A DNA stretch of 64,000 nt from Variovorax sp. ZS18.2.2 (GTDB lineage Bacteria; Pseudomonadota; Gammaproteobacteria; Burkholderiales; Burkholderiaceae_C), in contig NZ_JANLNM010000001.1 in assembly GCF_024701975.1 (NCBI RefSeq), forward strand, positions 1,984,001 to 2,048,000, given 5' to 3'. Every line of letters starts with the position of its first letter. The first letter of the stretch is position 1. The notes beneath the pieces are model-generated. The model saw nothing but the letters and a program-made list of their open reading frames with translations, was not told where the DNA came from and did not search any database. Both the position numbers and the translations under genes were made by a program. Of the stretch, positions 8,148-16,725 are shown piece after piece.

Positions 8148-9437
8148 TCAGTTGGTCACCGGACGGCCGACGGTGTTGCAGACGTTGGGGTTGCCAATGC
8201 CCAGAGCAGCGGTCGTGGTCAGGAACGTGGTCTGAATGGCGGACTTCCAGTTGGCGTTGGCACCAGCAGCGCCGGTGCCGTCAGGCAGCGCAGCGAAGCC
8301 GTGCGAAGCGACGAGCGGGCTCGGCACATACAGGCGGGCCAGGAAGTTGCGGACCTTGGTAGTGATCGCCGGATCCTTGTAGCACTGGTTCAGCAGCAGG
8401 TTGGTGGTGCCGAAGATCGGGTAGCTGGCGCCAGTGCCGCTGACGGGCGGCTTCACATAGGCCGGAACCCAGGCGAGCGGATCGGTCGATGCGCCACCGA
8501 GGGGCAGCACCTGGCTGGCGAGTGCCGTCTTGATCGAAGCGGGAAGCGGTGCGAAGCCGTTGACCGTCGCGACCTTCGTGGCGTTGGTCGGGTTGAAGGC
8601 CGGATCCGGGCTCAGGTAGCCGATACGGCCAGCCGTGCCGAACTCAGCAGCCATGCCGCCATTGCCGTCGACGAATTTCCAGATGGCGTCGGCAGCAGGG
8701 TCAGCCGGGGCAGTGGACAGGCGGGGCAGCGGCGTGCCAGCCGGAAGGGCGCCGGTAACCACGGTGCGGAAGTTGTTCGAGAAGACGAAACCGCTGCCCG
8801 GGCAGGCGGCGAGCAGGTAACGGGCCAGCAGTTCGGTGGTGCCGCTGGTTTCGTTGCGATAGACCACCTGGATGGGCGTGGTGTCGGCGGTACCGAGCAG
8901 TTCACCCCAGGTGCGGCCACCCACGGACTTGGAGAAGACCGCGCACATCTTGGCGTCCGGCAGGTTCAGGCTGGAGATGACGCTGGCGGTGGAGCTCTTG
9001 TAGGGGATGAGCACCGCGGCACCGACGGCCGGGATCTGGATCAGCGGGCCCCAGGCTGCGGCGCCGGTCACCGGGACGCCGGGCGAGGATTCGATGTGGG
9101 CGGTCTTGTAGGTGTTGTACTCGGTGGAGGTCAGGGTGGAATCGCTGCCGGCGAAATGCACGGAGTCGGCCGGGAGCCAGGCGGGCGTGCCGGCGATCGA
9201 TTCGTTCTTGAAGCCGGTGGCGTTGTTGTTGAGGAATGCCGACTTGCCAGCGCCGCTGCCGGTGCCGGTGTAGCTGTAGTTGGTATTGCCGATGCCGCTC
9301 GGCAGGAGGGCGTCGTACAGCGGCTCGGGCAGCGTCGCACCGCCGCCACGCACGATCTGGGCCGACGCAACACCTGCGCCCACCAGGCAAGCCACTGCCA
9401 CGGCCGACAGTGCGGCCGTCTTGAACATTGCATTCAT
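8148..9437 (-). CDS. DING/PstS-like secreted phosphate-binding protein
   Basis: 429 residues from ATG 9437, which has a strong AAAGGAG 7 nt upstream. The signal peptide ends at ASAQ and the mature N-terminus is QIVRGGGATLPEPLYDALLP. Family landmarks are all present: AFLNNN, VHFAGSDSTL (the phosphate-ligand Asp), VVYRNETSGTTEL (Arg plus the S-G-T loop) and four conserved cysteines. DING proteins are high-affinity phosphate binders, periplasmic or secreted; one in P. aeruginosa is reported as a substrate of the Hxc type II system. Here the gene directly follows a T2SS operon. It is about 60% identical by eye to its downstream paralogue, so the pair is a tandem duplication. PstC/A/B genes are absent, which argues against a dedicated ABC importer at this locus. 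Confidence 0.88.
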   Translation of the reverse strand: MNAMFKTAALSAVAVACLVGAGVASAQIVRGGGATLPEPLYDALLPSGIGNTNYSYTGTGSGAGKSAFLNNNATGFKNESIAGTPAWLPADSVHFAGSDSTLTSTEYNTYKTAHIESSPGVPVTGAAAWGPLIQIPAVGAAVLIPYKSSTASVISSLNLPDAKMCAVFSKSVGGRTWGELLGTADTTPIQVVYRNETSGTTELLARYLLAACPGSGFVFSNNFRTVVTGALPAGTPLPRLSTAPADPAADAIWKFVDGNGGMAAEFGTAGRIGYLSPDPAFNPTNATKVATVNGFAPLPASIKTALASQVLPLGGASTDPLAWVPAYVKPPVSGTGASYPIFGTTNLLLNQCYKDPAITTKVRNFLARLYVPSPLVASHGFAALPDGTGAAGANANWKSAIQTTFLTTTAALGIGNPNVCNTVGRPVTN

Positions 9438-9581
9438 GGAAACTCCTTTGAATGGACCAAAAGTAAAAAATGAACTACCGAAGACGCGACGCTCGTTCGT
9501 TCGACCGCCTGTCTCGTCTCTGCCTCTGTCACCCTTCTCGGCGACGTTTTGATCTTGCTTTTCGCAGGTGACAGGGGCCCG

Positions 9582-9650
9582 AAAAAACCTCGGGAACACA
9601 GCTGCAAAAGCTCCCGAACTCGCGGCTGTTTTCGATGCCTGTGTTCCCGA
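9582..9650 (-). terminator. Terminator of the T2SS operon
   Basis: Perfect 12-bp inverted repeat TCGGGAACACAG (9590-9601) and CTGTGTTCCCGA (9639-9650). On the minus strand it is followed by six T within the next eight bases. It begins at the gspF stop and separates the secretion operon from the DING genes. Confidence 0.8.
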
Positions 9651-9654
9651 ACAT

Positions 9655-10860
9655 TCAGCGCACCATCTGGTTGATTTCCATGATCGGCATGAGCACGGCG
9701 AGCACGATCACCATCACCACGCCTCCCATGCCGACGATCATCAGAGGCTCGAGCACGGTCGTGAGGCGCATTGCGCGGCGCTCCAGATCTCGGGAGAGGT
9801 TCTGGGCCGCACGCTCGAACATGGCTGCGAGCGCGCCCGTCTTCTCGCCGCTGGCGACCAGATGCACGAGGTTGGAGGGAAAAATCTTTTGCGCTTTCAA
9901 TGCCGCCGCGAGCGGCGTGCCCTCTTTCACGCGGCCCGTGGCTTCGAGCACGCAGCGCTTGATCCATTCGTTGCCGAGCGTCTGCCGCGCGGCTTCCAGC
10001 GCGCGCAGCAGCGGCACGCCCGCGTCCATCAGGATCGACAGCGTGGAGGCGAAGCGCGCGGTGTCCACACCGAGCGCGTAGCGGCCCACCATCGGCATGC
10101 GCAGCACCATCGCGTGCCAGCGCAACCGCCTGCCGGCATCGCGCAGCGAGGCGCGGGCGAGTACCCAGGCGCCAACGATGAGGCCCGCGGTAAGCCAGCC
10201 CCACTCGCGCACGAAGGCGCTCGCGGCCAGCATGGCGCGCGTGATGGCGGGCAACTCCTGCCGCGCCTGCGCGAACGCACCGATGACCTGCGGCACCACG
10301 TAACCCAGCAGGAAGACCACGATGCACAACGACACGAAGCCGACGATGGCCGGATAGATGAAGGCGGTGAGCACCTTGCTGCGCAGGTTGTCGCGGTTCT
10401 CCAGGTAGTCGGCCAGCCGCTCCATGACGCGCGCAAGGTCGCCCGAGTCTTCGCCCGCGCTCACGAGCGCGCGGTAGATCGATGGAAAGTCGCGCGGCCG
10501 TTCGCCCAGCGCATCGGCCAGCCGCATGCCGGCGCGCACACCGTCGCACACCGCGCTCAAGGCATCGGCCACGTGCTTGCGCTCGGCCTGCTCGATGGTG
10601 GCGACGAGCGCAGCTTCGAGCGTGAGGCGTGCGCCCAGGAGGCTCGCGAGTTCGCGTGTGGCCCAGCACAGGTCGCTGGCACTGAGCTTCGGGTTCAGCC
10701 ACGCCAACGCACCGCCGCCCGCAGCCTTCTCGCGGATGTCGAGCGGTGTCAGGCCGCGCTCGCGCAGTTGCGTGCGCACCGATCGCGCGGACTCGCCTTC
10801 GGTAGTGCCACGCTGGATTTCGCCAGCGCCGTTGGCGGCCTCGAATTCGAAACGGGCCAT
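9655..10860 (-). CDS. gspF: Type II secretion inner-membrane platform protein GspF
   Basis: 401 residues of the GspF/PilC family. There are two repeated cytoplasmic domains (about 60-165 and 260-365) and three membrane helices: about 166-195 (FIYPAIVGFVSLCIVVFLL), 215-235, and 370-395 (LEPLMIVGMGGVVMVIVLAVL). The family motifs LLGARLTLEAAL, SAGEDSGDL and ASGEKTGAL are present. It forms the membrane platform that couples the GspE ATPase to pseudopilus assembly. It starts 15 nt after gspE and is the last gene of the operon. Confidence 0.95.
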   Translation of the reverse strand: MARFEFEAANGAGEIQRGTTEGESARSVRTQLRERGLTPLDIREKAAGGGALAWLNPKLSASDLCWATRELASLLGARLTLEAALVATIEQAERKHVADALSAVCDGVRAGMRLADALGERPRDFPSIYRALVSAGEDSGDLARVMERLADYLENRDNLRSKVLTAFIYPAIVGFVSLCIVVFLLGYVVPQVIGAFAQARQELPAITRAMLAASAFVREWGWLTAGLIVGAWVLARASLRDAGRRLRWHAMVLRMPMVGRYALGVDTARFASTLSILMDAGVPLLRALEAARQTLGNEWIKRCVLEATGRVKEGTPLAAALKAQKIFPSNLVHLVASGEKTGALAAMFERAAQNLSRDLERRAMRLTTVLEPLMIVGMGGVVMVIVLAVLMPIMEINQMVR

Positions 10861-10875
10861 GGCCGCGCCTCCTTC

Positions 10876-12348
10876 CTATGCGTCGCGCGTGACGCGCATG
10901 ATTTCCTCGGCGGTGGTCACGCCTTCGCGCACCCAGCGCTGGCCGTCCTCGCGCATCGAGCGCATGCCGTGGCGCACGGCGGCGGCGCGCATGGCCTGCT
11001 CGTCGCCGCCTTCGTGGATGAGGCGGCGGACGTCGTCGTGCACCACGAAGAGTTCGTGGATGCCGGTGCGTCCCTTGAAGCCGGAGTTGCCGCACGCGGG
11101 GCAGCCCACCGGCACGTAGGCCACGCTGCCGTCGGGCTGCTGGCGTGGCGCCTTGCATGCGGGACACAGCCGGCGCACCAGCCGCTGCGCGAGCACGCCC
11201 AGCAGCGACGACGACAGCAGGAAGGGCTCGATGCCCATGTCGCTCATGCGCGTGACGGCCGAGACCGCGTCGTTGGTGTGCAGCGAGGCCAGCACGCCGT
11301 GGCCGGTGAGCGAGGACTGCACCGCGATCTGCGCGGTCTCCAGGTCGCGGATCTCGCCGATCATGATGTTGTCCGGGTCCTGCCGGAGCGCCGCGCGCAA
11401 CGCGGCGCCGAAGGTCATGCCGATCTTGCTGTGCACCGGAATCTGGCCGATGCCGGGCAGGTCGTATTCCACCGGGTCTTCCACGGTGAGGATGTTGCTG
11501 GTGCTCAGGTCGAGCTGGCCGAGCGCCGCATAGAGCGTGGTGGTCTTGCCGCTGCCGGTGGGACCGGTCACGAGCACGATGCCGTGCGGCTGGCGCACCA
11601 GCCGCGTGAGTTCGGCCAGCGTGTCGGGCGCCATGCCCAGGCGTTCGAGTTGCAGGCGGCCGGCGTCTTTCTCGAGCAAACGCAGCACCGCGCGTTCGCC
11701 ATGCGCGGTGGGCACGGTGGACACGCGCACGTCGATGGGCCGCCCGCCCACGCGCAGGGTGATGCGCCCGTCCTGCGGCAGGCGCTTCTCGGCGATGTCG
11801 AGCTGCGACATGATCTTGATGCGCGAGATGAGCGCCGCATGCAGCGCGCGGCGCGGCGACACCACATCGCGCAGCGTGCCGTCGACGCGAAAGCGCACCA
11901 CCGAATGGGTCTCGAAGGATTCGAGGTGCACGTCGCTCGCGCCGTCGCGTGCGGCCTGGGTCAGCAGCGCGTTGATCATGCGGATGACGGGTGCATCGTC
12001 CTGCGCGTCGAGCAGGTCGGTGACGGCGGGAATGTCCTGCATCAGGCGCGCGAGATCGACCTGCTGCTCCACGGCGCCGACCACCGAAGCGGCGTCGCCG
12101 GTCTCGGCATAGCTGCCGGCGAGCAGGCCGTCCATCTCGACCTCGCCGACCTGTTTCAGCGGCAGCTCGCCCAGCAGGCGGCGTGCCTCGACGATGGCCC
12201 AGCCCGGCGTGCGCGGGCACACCACGATGCGGGGCACATCGTCGCCCTCCCTGCGCACGACGATGCGCTGGCTGCGCGCCCATGCATGCGGCAGCACGGC
12301 TTCGTGTGCCTGTTCGCGCGCCTGTGCATGCACCACCGCATCGCTCAC
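10876..12348 (-). CDS. gspE: Type II secretion ATPase GspE
   Basis: 490 residues. The N-terminal GspE/PilB domain interacts with GspL. The ATPase domain has Walker A GPTGSGKTTTLYAAL (about 258-268), the Asp box VEDPVEYDLPGIGQ, Walker B NIMIGEIRD and a His box (GHGVLASLHTNDA). The C-terminal metal-binding element has four cysteines (CPACK ... CPACG) at about 395-420, as in PulE/XcpR. It hydrolyses ATP to drive pseudopilin assembly in the cytoplasm. The start overlaps the gspD stop (ATGA). Confidence 0.95.
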   Translation of the reverse strand: MSDAVVHAQAREQAHEAVLPHAWARSQRIVVRREGDDVPRIVVCPRTPGWAIVEARRLLGELPLKQVGEVEMDGLLAGSYAETGDAASVVGAVEQQVDLARLMQDIPAVTDLLDAQDDAPVIRMINALLTQAARDGASDVHLESFETHSVVRFRVDGTLRDVVSPRRALHAALISRIKIMSQLDIAEKRLPQDGRITLRVGGRPIDVRVSTVPTAHGERAVLRLLEKDAGRLQLERLGMAPDTLAELTRLVRQPHGIVLVTGPTGSGKTTTLYAALGQLDLSTSNILTVEDPVEYDLPGIGQIPVHSKIGMTFGAALRAALRQDPDNIMIGEIRDLETAQIAVQSSLTGHGVLASLHTNDAVSAVTRMSDMGIEPFLLSSSLLGVLAQRLVRRLCPACKAPRQQPDGSVAYVPVGCPACGNSGFKGRTGIHELFVVHDDVRRLIHEGGDEQAMRAAAVRHGMRSMREDGQRWVREGVTTAEEIMRVTRDA

Positions 12349-14924
12349 GGCGTCACCACCAGCTCCGGCCGGTAGCCCAGCTCGCGCAGCACGGCGATGG
12401 TGTTGTCCACCGCCTGCGGATCGCGCGGAACATCCGCGCGCACGAGGTTCCCCTCCCCGCCCGGACCGCTCACGATGTAGGCGCCGATGCCGCTGATGCG
12501 CACCCGCTTGACGATGCGCACCGCGTCCTGCTCGGCGTTCACGTCGGCGATCTGCACGACGGTGCGCTTGTCGTTGGCGCCGCCGTAGAGCACGGCGGGA
12601 TCGGAGTCCACCGTCACGCCGACCGGCAGCTGCGAGCGCAGCACCGGTGTTGGCGGCGCGGCCGCCTCGGGCGCCTGGCGCACCTCGCTGGCCGCTGCGG
12701 TGGGCGGCGGCGCCTGTTCGCGCGTCTGCGCCCAGTTCTGCGGGCGCAGGTCGACCTGCGGTGCGCGGCCCACTCTGGGCACGTCGGAGGGCGGCAGCGC
12801 GGGGCCGCCGACATCGGGCAACAGGCCATGCGGCATGGGCCGCGACCGCCCTTGCTGCATGCGCATGAAGTTGTAGCGGTCGAGCGTGAGGCCGCGGCTC
12901 GCGTTCGCATCGCGGATCACGTAGGGCCTGAGGAACACCATCAGGTTGGTCTTGACGCGCTGGCGCTTGTCGTAGCGAAACAGGTTGCCCACGACCGGCA
13001 GCGAACCGAGCCCGGGCACGGCCTCGGTGCCGTTGGTGACGCTGTCTTCCATCAGCCCGCCGAGCACCATGATCTGGCCGTCGTCCACCAGGATGCTGGT
13101 GTCCAGCGCGCGCTTGTTGGTGACGATGCCGGCCGCGCCCGAGCTTTGCTCGTCGATGCTCGACACCTCCTGGTAGATGTCGAGCTTGACGGTGCCGCCC
13201 TCGGAAATCTGCGGCCGGATGTTCAGCTTCAGGCCGATGTCTTCGCGCTGGATGGTCTGGAACGGGTTGCTGCTGCTATTGCCGTTGGTGATGTACTGCC
13301 CGCTCACGAAAGGCACGGTCTTGCCCACCATGATGGAGGCCTGCTCGTTGTCCAGCGTGAGGATGTTGGGCGTCGAGAGGATGTTGGCGCCGTCCTTGGT
13401 CTGCAGCGCGCGGGCCAGCACCTTGAGGTTGAGGATCTCGCCCACGCCCGGCAGGTTGACGGTGCCATCGATCACGCCGATGTTCAGGCCCCTGGGAATC
13501 ACGTCGATGGTGTTGGTCGCAGCGGTGTTGAGCTGGGCGCCGCCGAAGTTCGTGCCTCCGCGCACCTGGCCGTTGCGTCCGCCGGCCATCCACTGGATGC
13601 CCAGCTCGGAGGCGTCGCGCTCTGTCACCTCGACGATCAGGCTCTCGACCAGCACCTGCGCGCGCCGCTGGTCGAGCATGTCGATCACGCGGCGCAGGCT
13701 CCGGTACATCGGCTCGGGCGCCGCGATGATCAAGGTGTTGGTCGCGGCGTCGGCCTGCACCGTGACGCCATTGGCGGAGAAGGCGGCAGAGGTACTGCCG
13801 CCCGCCGCGCCGGACGCAGAGCCGCCCGCGCCGCCGCGCTGTATGCCGCCTGTCGTGCTGCGGTTCGCCGTGCCCGATGTGCCCGCAGTGCCCGCTGTAC
13901 CCGTCCCGGCAGCGGTGCTGCCGTTCGTGCCCGTGGCGCCCGCCCCCCCCGCGCCGCCGAGCATGCCGCCCGCGCCCAGCGCCGCACGAACCGAGGTGTT
14001 GCCGGCCGCCGATGCATCGGGCGATTCACCCGTCAACAGGCCGCGCAGCACATTGGCCAGCGGCACCGATTGCGCATTGCGCAGGTACACCACGTACAGG
14101 TTGCCCGGGTCGCTCTGCGCGCTTTCGAGCTTGGCGATCAGCTCGCGCGCGAGCGCGGTCCGGCCCGGGCTGCTCGACCGGATGATGACGCTGTTGGAGC
14201 GCGGATCGGCCAGCACGACGATGTCGCGCTTGCCCTTGTCGCCGGTGTTCTCCAGCAGCTCGCTCGCCAGGCCCGCGATGTCCACCGCGATGCCGTTGCG
14301 CAGCTTCACCACTTCGGCGTCGAGCGAGGTGGGCGTGTCGATGCTCTCGATGATGCGGGCCAGGCGCTCGAGGTTGTCGATGTAGTCGGTCACCACCAGC
14401 GTGTTGTTGGCCTGGTAGGCCGTGATGGTGTTCTCGGCCGCGATGAGCGGCTTGAGCACCGGCACCATCGCCTCGGCGTTCTCGTAGTTCAGCCGGAAGG
14501 TGCGCGTGGCAAGACCGCCGCCGGGGTTGCGCGTGTTGACCGAGCCGCCCTGCAACTTGGCATCGGCCACCGGCACGACGCGGCTCACGTCGCCCACGTC
14601 GACGATCGCGAAGCCGCGCATGCGCAGCGCGGTCGAGAGCATGCCGTAGGCCGTGGCCGCGGGCACCTCGCCTTCGGAGACGAGGGTGATCTGCCCCTTC
14701 ACACGCGGATCGAAGAGAAAGTTGCGCCCGAGGAAACGCGCCAGCGCCGAGACCACGGAGGTGATGTCGGCATCGACGAAGTTGAGCACCACCTTCTCGT
14801 CCCTGCCGCTCCTGGCGGCTTCCGGGCGACCGGGCGGTGCGCTTTGCGTCGCACCGGCCGCGAGGCTTGCGCCACTGACCAGTGTCAGGGAAGCCAGGCA
14901 GCAGGCCACGGTCCATCGGCGCAT
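12345..14924 (-). CDS. gspD: Type II secretion secretin GspD with long C-terminal extension
   Basis: 859 residues from ATG 14924 (AAGGG 7 nt upstream). A GTG at 14951 overlapping the gspM stop is the alternative. A signal peptide (about 1-25) is followed by domain N0 (VVLNFVDADITSVVSALARF) and N1-N3, with a Gly/Ala/Ser/Thr-rich insertion of about 80 residues before N3. The secretin core has VPFVSGQYIT, ISEGGTVKLDIYQEVSS and VPGLGSLPVVGNLFR. After the core a further 190 or so residues follow: a Pro/Arg-rich linker, then a folded-looking tail (VRISGIGAYIVSG ... VLRELGYRPELVV) at the extreme C-terminus. This tail is much longer than the usual S-domain. It forms the outer-membrane exit pore. Confidence 0.93.
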   Translation of the reverse strand: MRRWTVACCLASLTLVSGASLAAGATQSAPPGRPEAARSGRDEKVVLNFVDADITSVVSALARFLGRNFLFDPRVKGQITLVSEGEVPAATAYGMLSTALRMRGFAIVDVGDVSRVVPVADAKLQGGSVNTRNPGGGLATRTFRLNYENAEAMVPVLKPLIAAENTITAYQANNTLVVTDYIDNLERLARIIESIDTPTSLDAEVVKLRNGIAVDIAGLASELLENTGDKGKRDIVVLADPRSNSVIIRSSSPGRTALARELIAKLESAQSDPGNLYVVYLRNAQSVPLANVLRGLLTGESPDASAAGNTSVRAALGAGGMLGGAGGAGATGTNGSTAAGTGTAGTAGTSGTANRSTTGGIQRGGAGGSASGAAGGSTSAAFSANGVTVQADAATNTLIIAAPEPMYRSLRRVIDMLDQRRAQVLVESLIVEVTERDASELGIQWMAGGRNGQVRGGTNFGGAQLNTAATNTIDVIPRGLNIGVIDGTVNLPGVGEILNLKVLARALQTKDGANILSTPNILTLDNEQASIMVGKTVPFVSGQYITNGNSSSNPFQTIQREDIGLKLNIRPQISEGGTVKLDIYQEVSSIDEQSSGAAGIVTNKRALDTSILVDDGQIMVLGGLMEDSVTNGTEAVPGLGSLPVVGNLFRYDKRQRVKTNLMVFLRPYVIRDANASRGLTLDRYNFMRMQQGRSRPMPHGLLPDVGGPALPPSDVPRVGRAPQVDLRPQNWAQTREQAPPPTAAASEVRQAPEAAAPPTPVLRSQLPVGVTVDSDPAVLYGGANDKRTVVQIADVNAEQDAVRIVKRVRISGIGAYIVSGPGGEGNLVRADVPRDPQAVDNTIAVLRELGYRPELVVTP

Positions 14925-14947
14925 CGCTGCGCCCTTCAGCTCTCGTA

Positions 14948-15544
14948 TCACGGGCCATCCTTGTTGATTTGCGTGGACTGCAGGTCCACCGCACCGCGCA
15001 CCGGACCCTGTGGGTCGGCGGTGCCGTCCGCGCGCTCCAGGTTGGCGCGCATGACTTCGACGTCGCTGCGGGCGGACACCGCCAGCAGCCATGAAAAGAC
15101 CTTGGCCGCGGGCGCGGGTCCGGAGAATTCGATGCGCCACGCTTTCGCGGGCAAGGGCTTGCTGCCTGCGGCGGCGGGCCCGTCGGCCACGACGTCGTGG
15201 ACCTTGTAGAGCCCTTGCAGGCCGGCGCGGTCCAGGCCCGTTTGCAAGGGCTCGGCCTGCGCACCCGCCCGCCCGCCCGCGACGGGAACGCCGGCGAGGA
15301 TGCCGTCGAGTTCGGTCGACTGGGCCTGCAGCTTCGGCAGGTCGCGACGCCACTGGACGATGGTGTCCAGCGCGGGGCGGGTCAGCGCGAGCCACAGGAA
15401 CGCGAGCGTCATCACGAGCGCTGCGATGCCCACCGCGAACCGGTCGCGCGCGGACAGTGCGCGCCAGCGTGTCGTGCCTTCACGGATCAGTTGGTGTGTC
15501 GGTTGCAAGGCGCGAACCAGTGGGCGCAGGCGATCGGCGTTCAT
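14948..15544 (-). CDS. gspM: Type II secretion protein GspM
   Basis: 198 residues: a cytoplasmic N-terminus, one membrane helix at about 38-57 (FAVGIAALVMTLAFLWLAL), a coiled-coil-like stretch, and a periplasmic ferredoxin-like domain. GspM pairs with GspL in the inner membrane. The sequence is poorly conserved in this family, and the call rests on size, topology and position between gspL and gspD. The start overlaps the gspL stop (ATGA). Confidence 0.82.
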   Translation of the reverse strand: MNADRLRPLVRALQPTHQLIREGTTRWRALSARDRFAVGIAALVMTLAFLWLALTRPALDTIVQWRRDLPKLQAQSTELDGILAGVPVAGGRAGAQAEPLQTGLDRAGLQGLYKVHDVVADGPAAAGSKPLPAKAWRIEFSGPAPAAKVFSWLLAVSARSDVEVMRANLERADGTADPQGPVRGAVDLQSTQINKDGP

Positions 15545-16725
15545 GGCGAACCTTTCTGCGCGGTGCCCTCTGCGGCCGGTGCGTCGCTGGCGACCTTCAT
15601 GCGCAGCGTGCCCGCATCGCCTTCGATGGCGAAGCCTTGCTCACGGGCCTGGGCCTGCAGCGTGCGCAGCGCCTCCGCCTCCGGCGCCGCGCCGTCGCGC
15701 CATCGGAACTGCAGCTCGCCCGCCGCATAGCGCAGGCCCTGAACCTGCCCGGCCGGCGCCTGCGCGAGCAGGTTCGCTGCCGCGCGCGAAAGACCCGCGT
15801 AGTCGCCCTTTGCCGCTTGCGGCGCGCCCGCGGCGAGCGCCTCTTTCTGCTGCCGTGCCTGCTGCACCGGATTGACGACCACCGGCACGTCAGGAAACGC
15901 GGCCTTGACCCGCGCGGCCATCTGCCGCTTCAGCGTCTGGCCTTGCGCGGCCAGCTGGCTGGCGTAGACATTCAGCCCGACCAGCCACACGGCTGCGGCG
16001 ATGGCGCCCCATGCGACAGCGGGTGCGGCCAACGCGGCAACACCGCTACTGCCGGCTTCCGTGCTGCCGACTGGCAGTGACCAGCGCCAGCCTTCGCCGG
16101 CCCACTGCACCGCCGCATCGCCCTCGACCCATCGCACCGCGGGAAGTGCCGCATCGCCGCCGGCATGCGCCGCGATGCCCGCTTCGCGATCCGCTCCGTC
16201 CGGCAGCCAATGCGTGAAGCCCTGGTCCTGCCCCGTGCGGACGACGAGCCACCGGTCGATCTGGCATGCGGTCCAGCCCGCGTCGGCGCATGGCAGGAAA
16301 GCCGCCGGCAGATGCAGCGCGCGCACCGCCAGGCCGTGCCGGCGCAGCAGGCCCGACCAGCCTTCCACCACATCGCGGCCCACCCATGCCGCGGGTACGG
16401 CGCCATCCGGCCCACGTACGCCAAAGCCTGTCACCAGGGTTTCGAGCGGACGGAGCGCGCAAGGCTCGATGGCGCCCTGCACAGCCGCATGCAGGCGCCG
16501 GCCGGACAGCGGCGGCAGCGCGAAGCTGGCCGTGGGCACGTCGCCGGGATGCAGGCAGGCCTCGATGCGCTTCGGATGGAAGCGCCCGGCGATCTCGCCG
16601 AGCGCCAGCGTGCCGCCATCGCGCCATGTCCCGTCGGACTCGCGCCAGCCGCATTGCACCGTGCCGGGTGGCGCGCCATCGCCCGGCCAGGGCGGCAGGC
16701 GCAAACGCAGCAGGTCGACCTTCAT
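15541..16725 (-). CDS. gspL: Type II secretion protein GspL
   Basis: 394 residues from ATG 16725, which overlaps the gspK stop by 4 bp. The N-terminal actin-like cytoplasmic domain (about 1-235) includes a run of Trp-rich segments. A single membrane helix lies at about 248-270 (AWGAIAAAVWLVGLNVYASQ), and a periplasmic ferredoxin-like domain runs to the end. It links the GspE ATPase to GspM. The long reading that begins further upstream in this frame lies inside gspK and is not real. Confidence 0.88.
   Translation of the reverse strand: MKVDLLRLRLPPWPGDGAPPGTVQCGWRESDGTWRDGGTLALGEIAGRFHPKRIEACLHPGDVPTASFALPPLSGRRLHAAVQGAIEPCALRPLETLVTGFGVRGPDGAVPAAWVGRDVVEGWSGLLRRHGLAVRALHLPAAFLPCADAGWTACQIDRWLVVRTGQDQGFTHWLPDGADREAGIAAHAGGDAALPAVRWVEGDAAVQWAGEGWRWSLPVGSTEAGSSGVAALAAPAVAWGAIAAAVWLVGLNVYASQLAAQGQTLKRQMAARVKAAFPDVPVVVNPVQQARQQKEALAAGAPQAAKGDYAGLSRAAANLLAQAPAGQVQGLRYAAGELQFRWRDGAAPEAEALRTLQAQAREQGFAIEGDAGTLRMKVASDAPAAEGTAQKGSP

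Noticed and set aside
9438..9581. Search for a PhoB box before the first DING gene.
   Set aside because: Single TGTCAC words occur on both strands, but never as a pair with an 11-nt period.
9568..15209. Plus-strand frames of 935 and 1008 codons opposite gspF/E/D.
   Set aside because: They lie antisense to clear T2SS genes and have His/Arg/Ala-rich composition without domains. High GC opens such frames.
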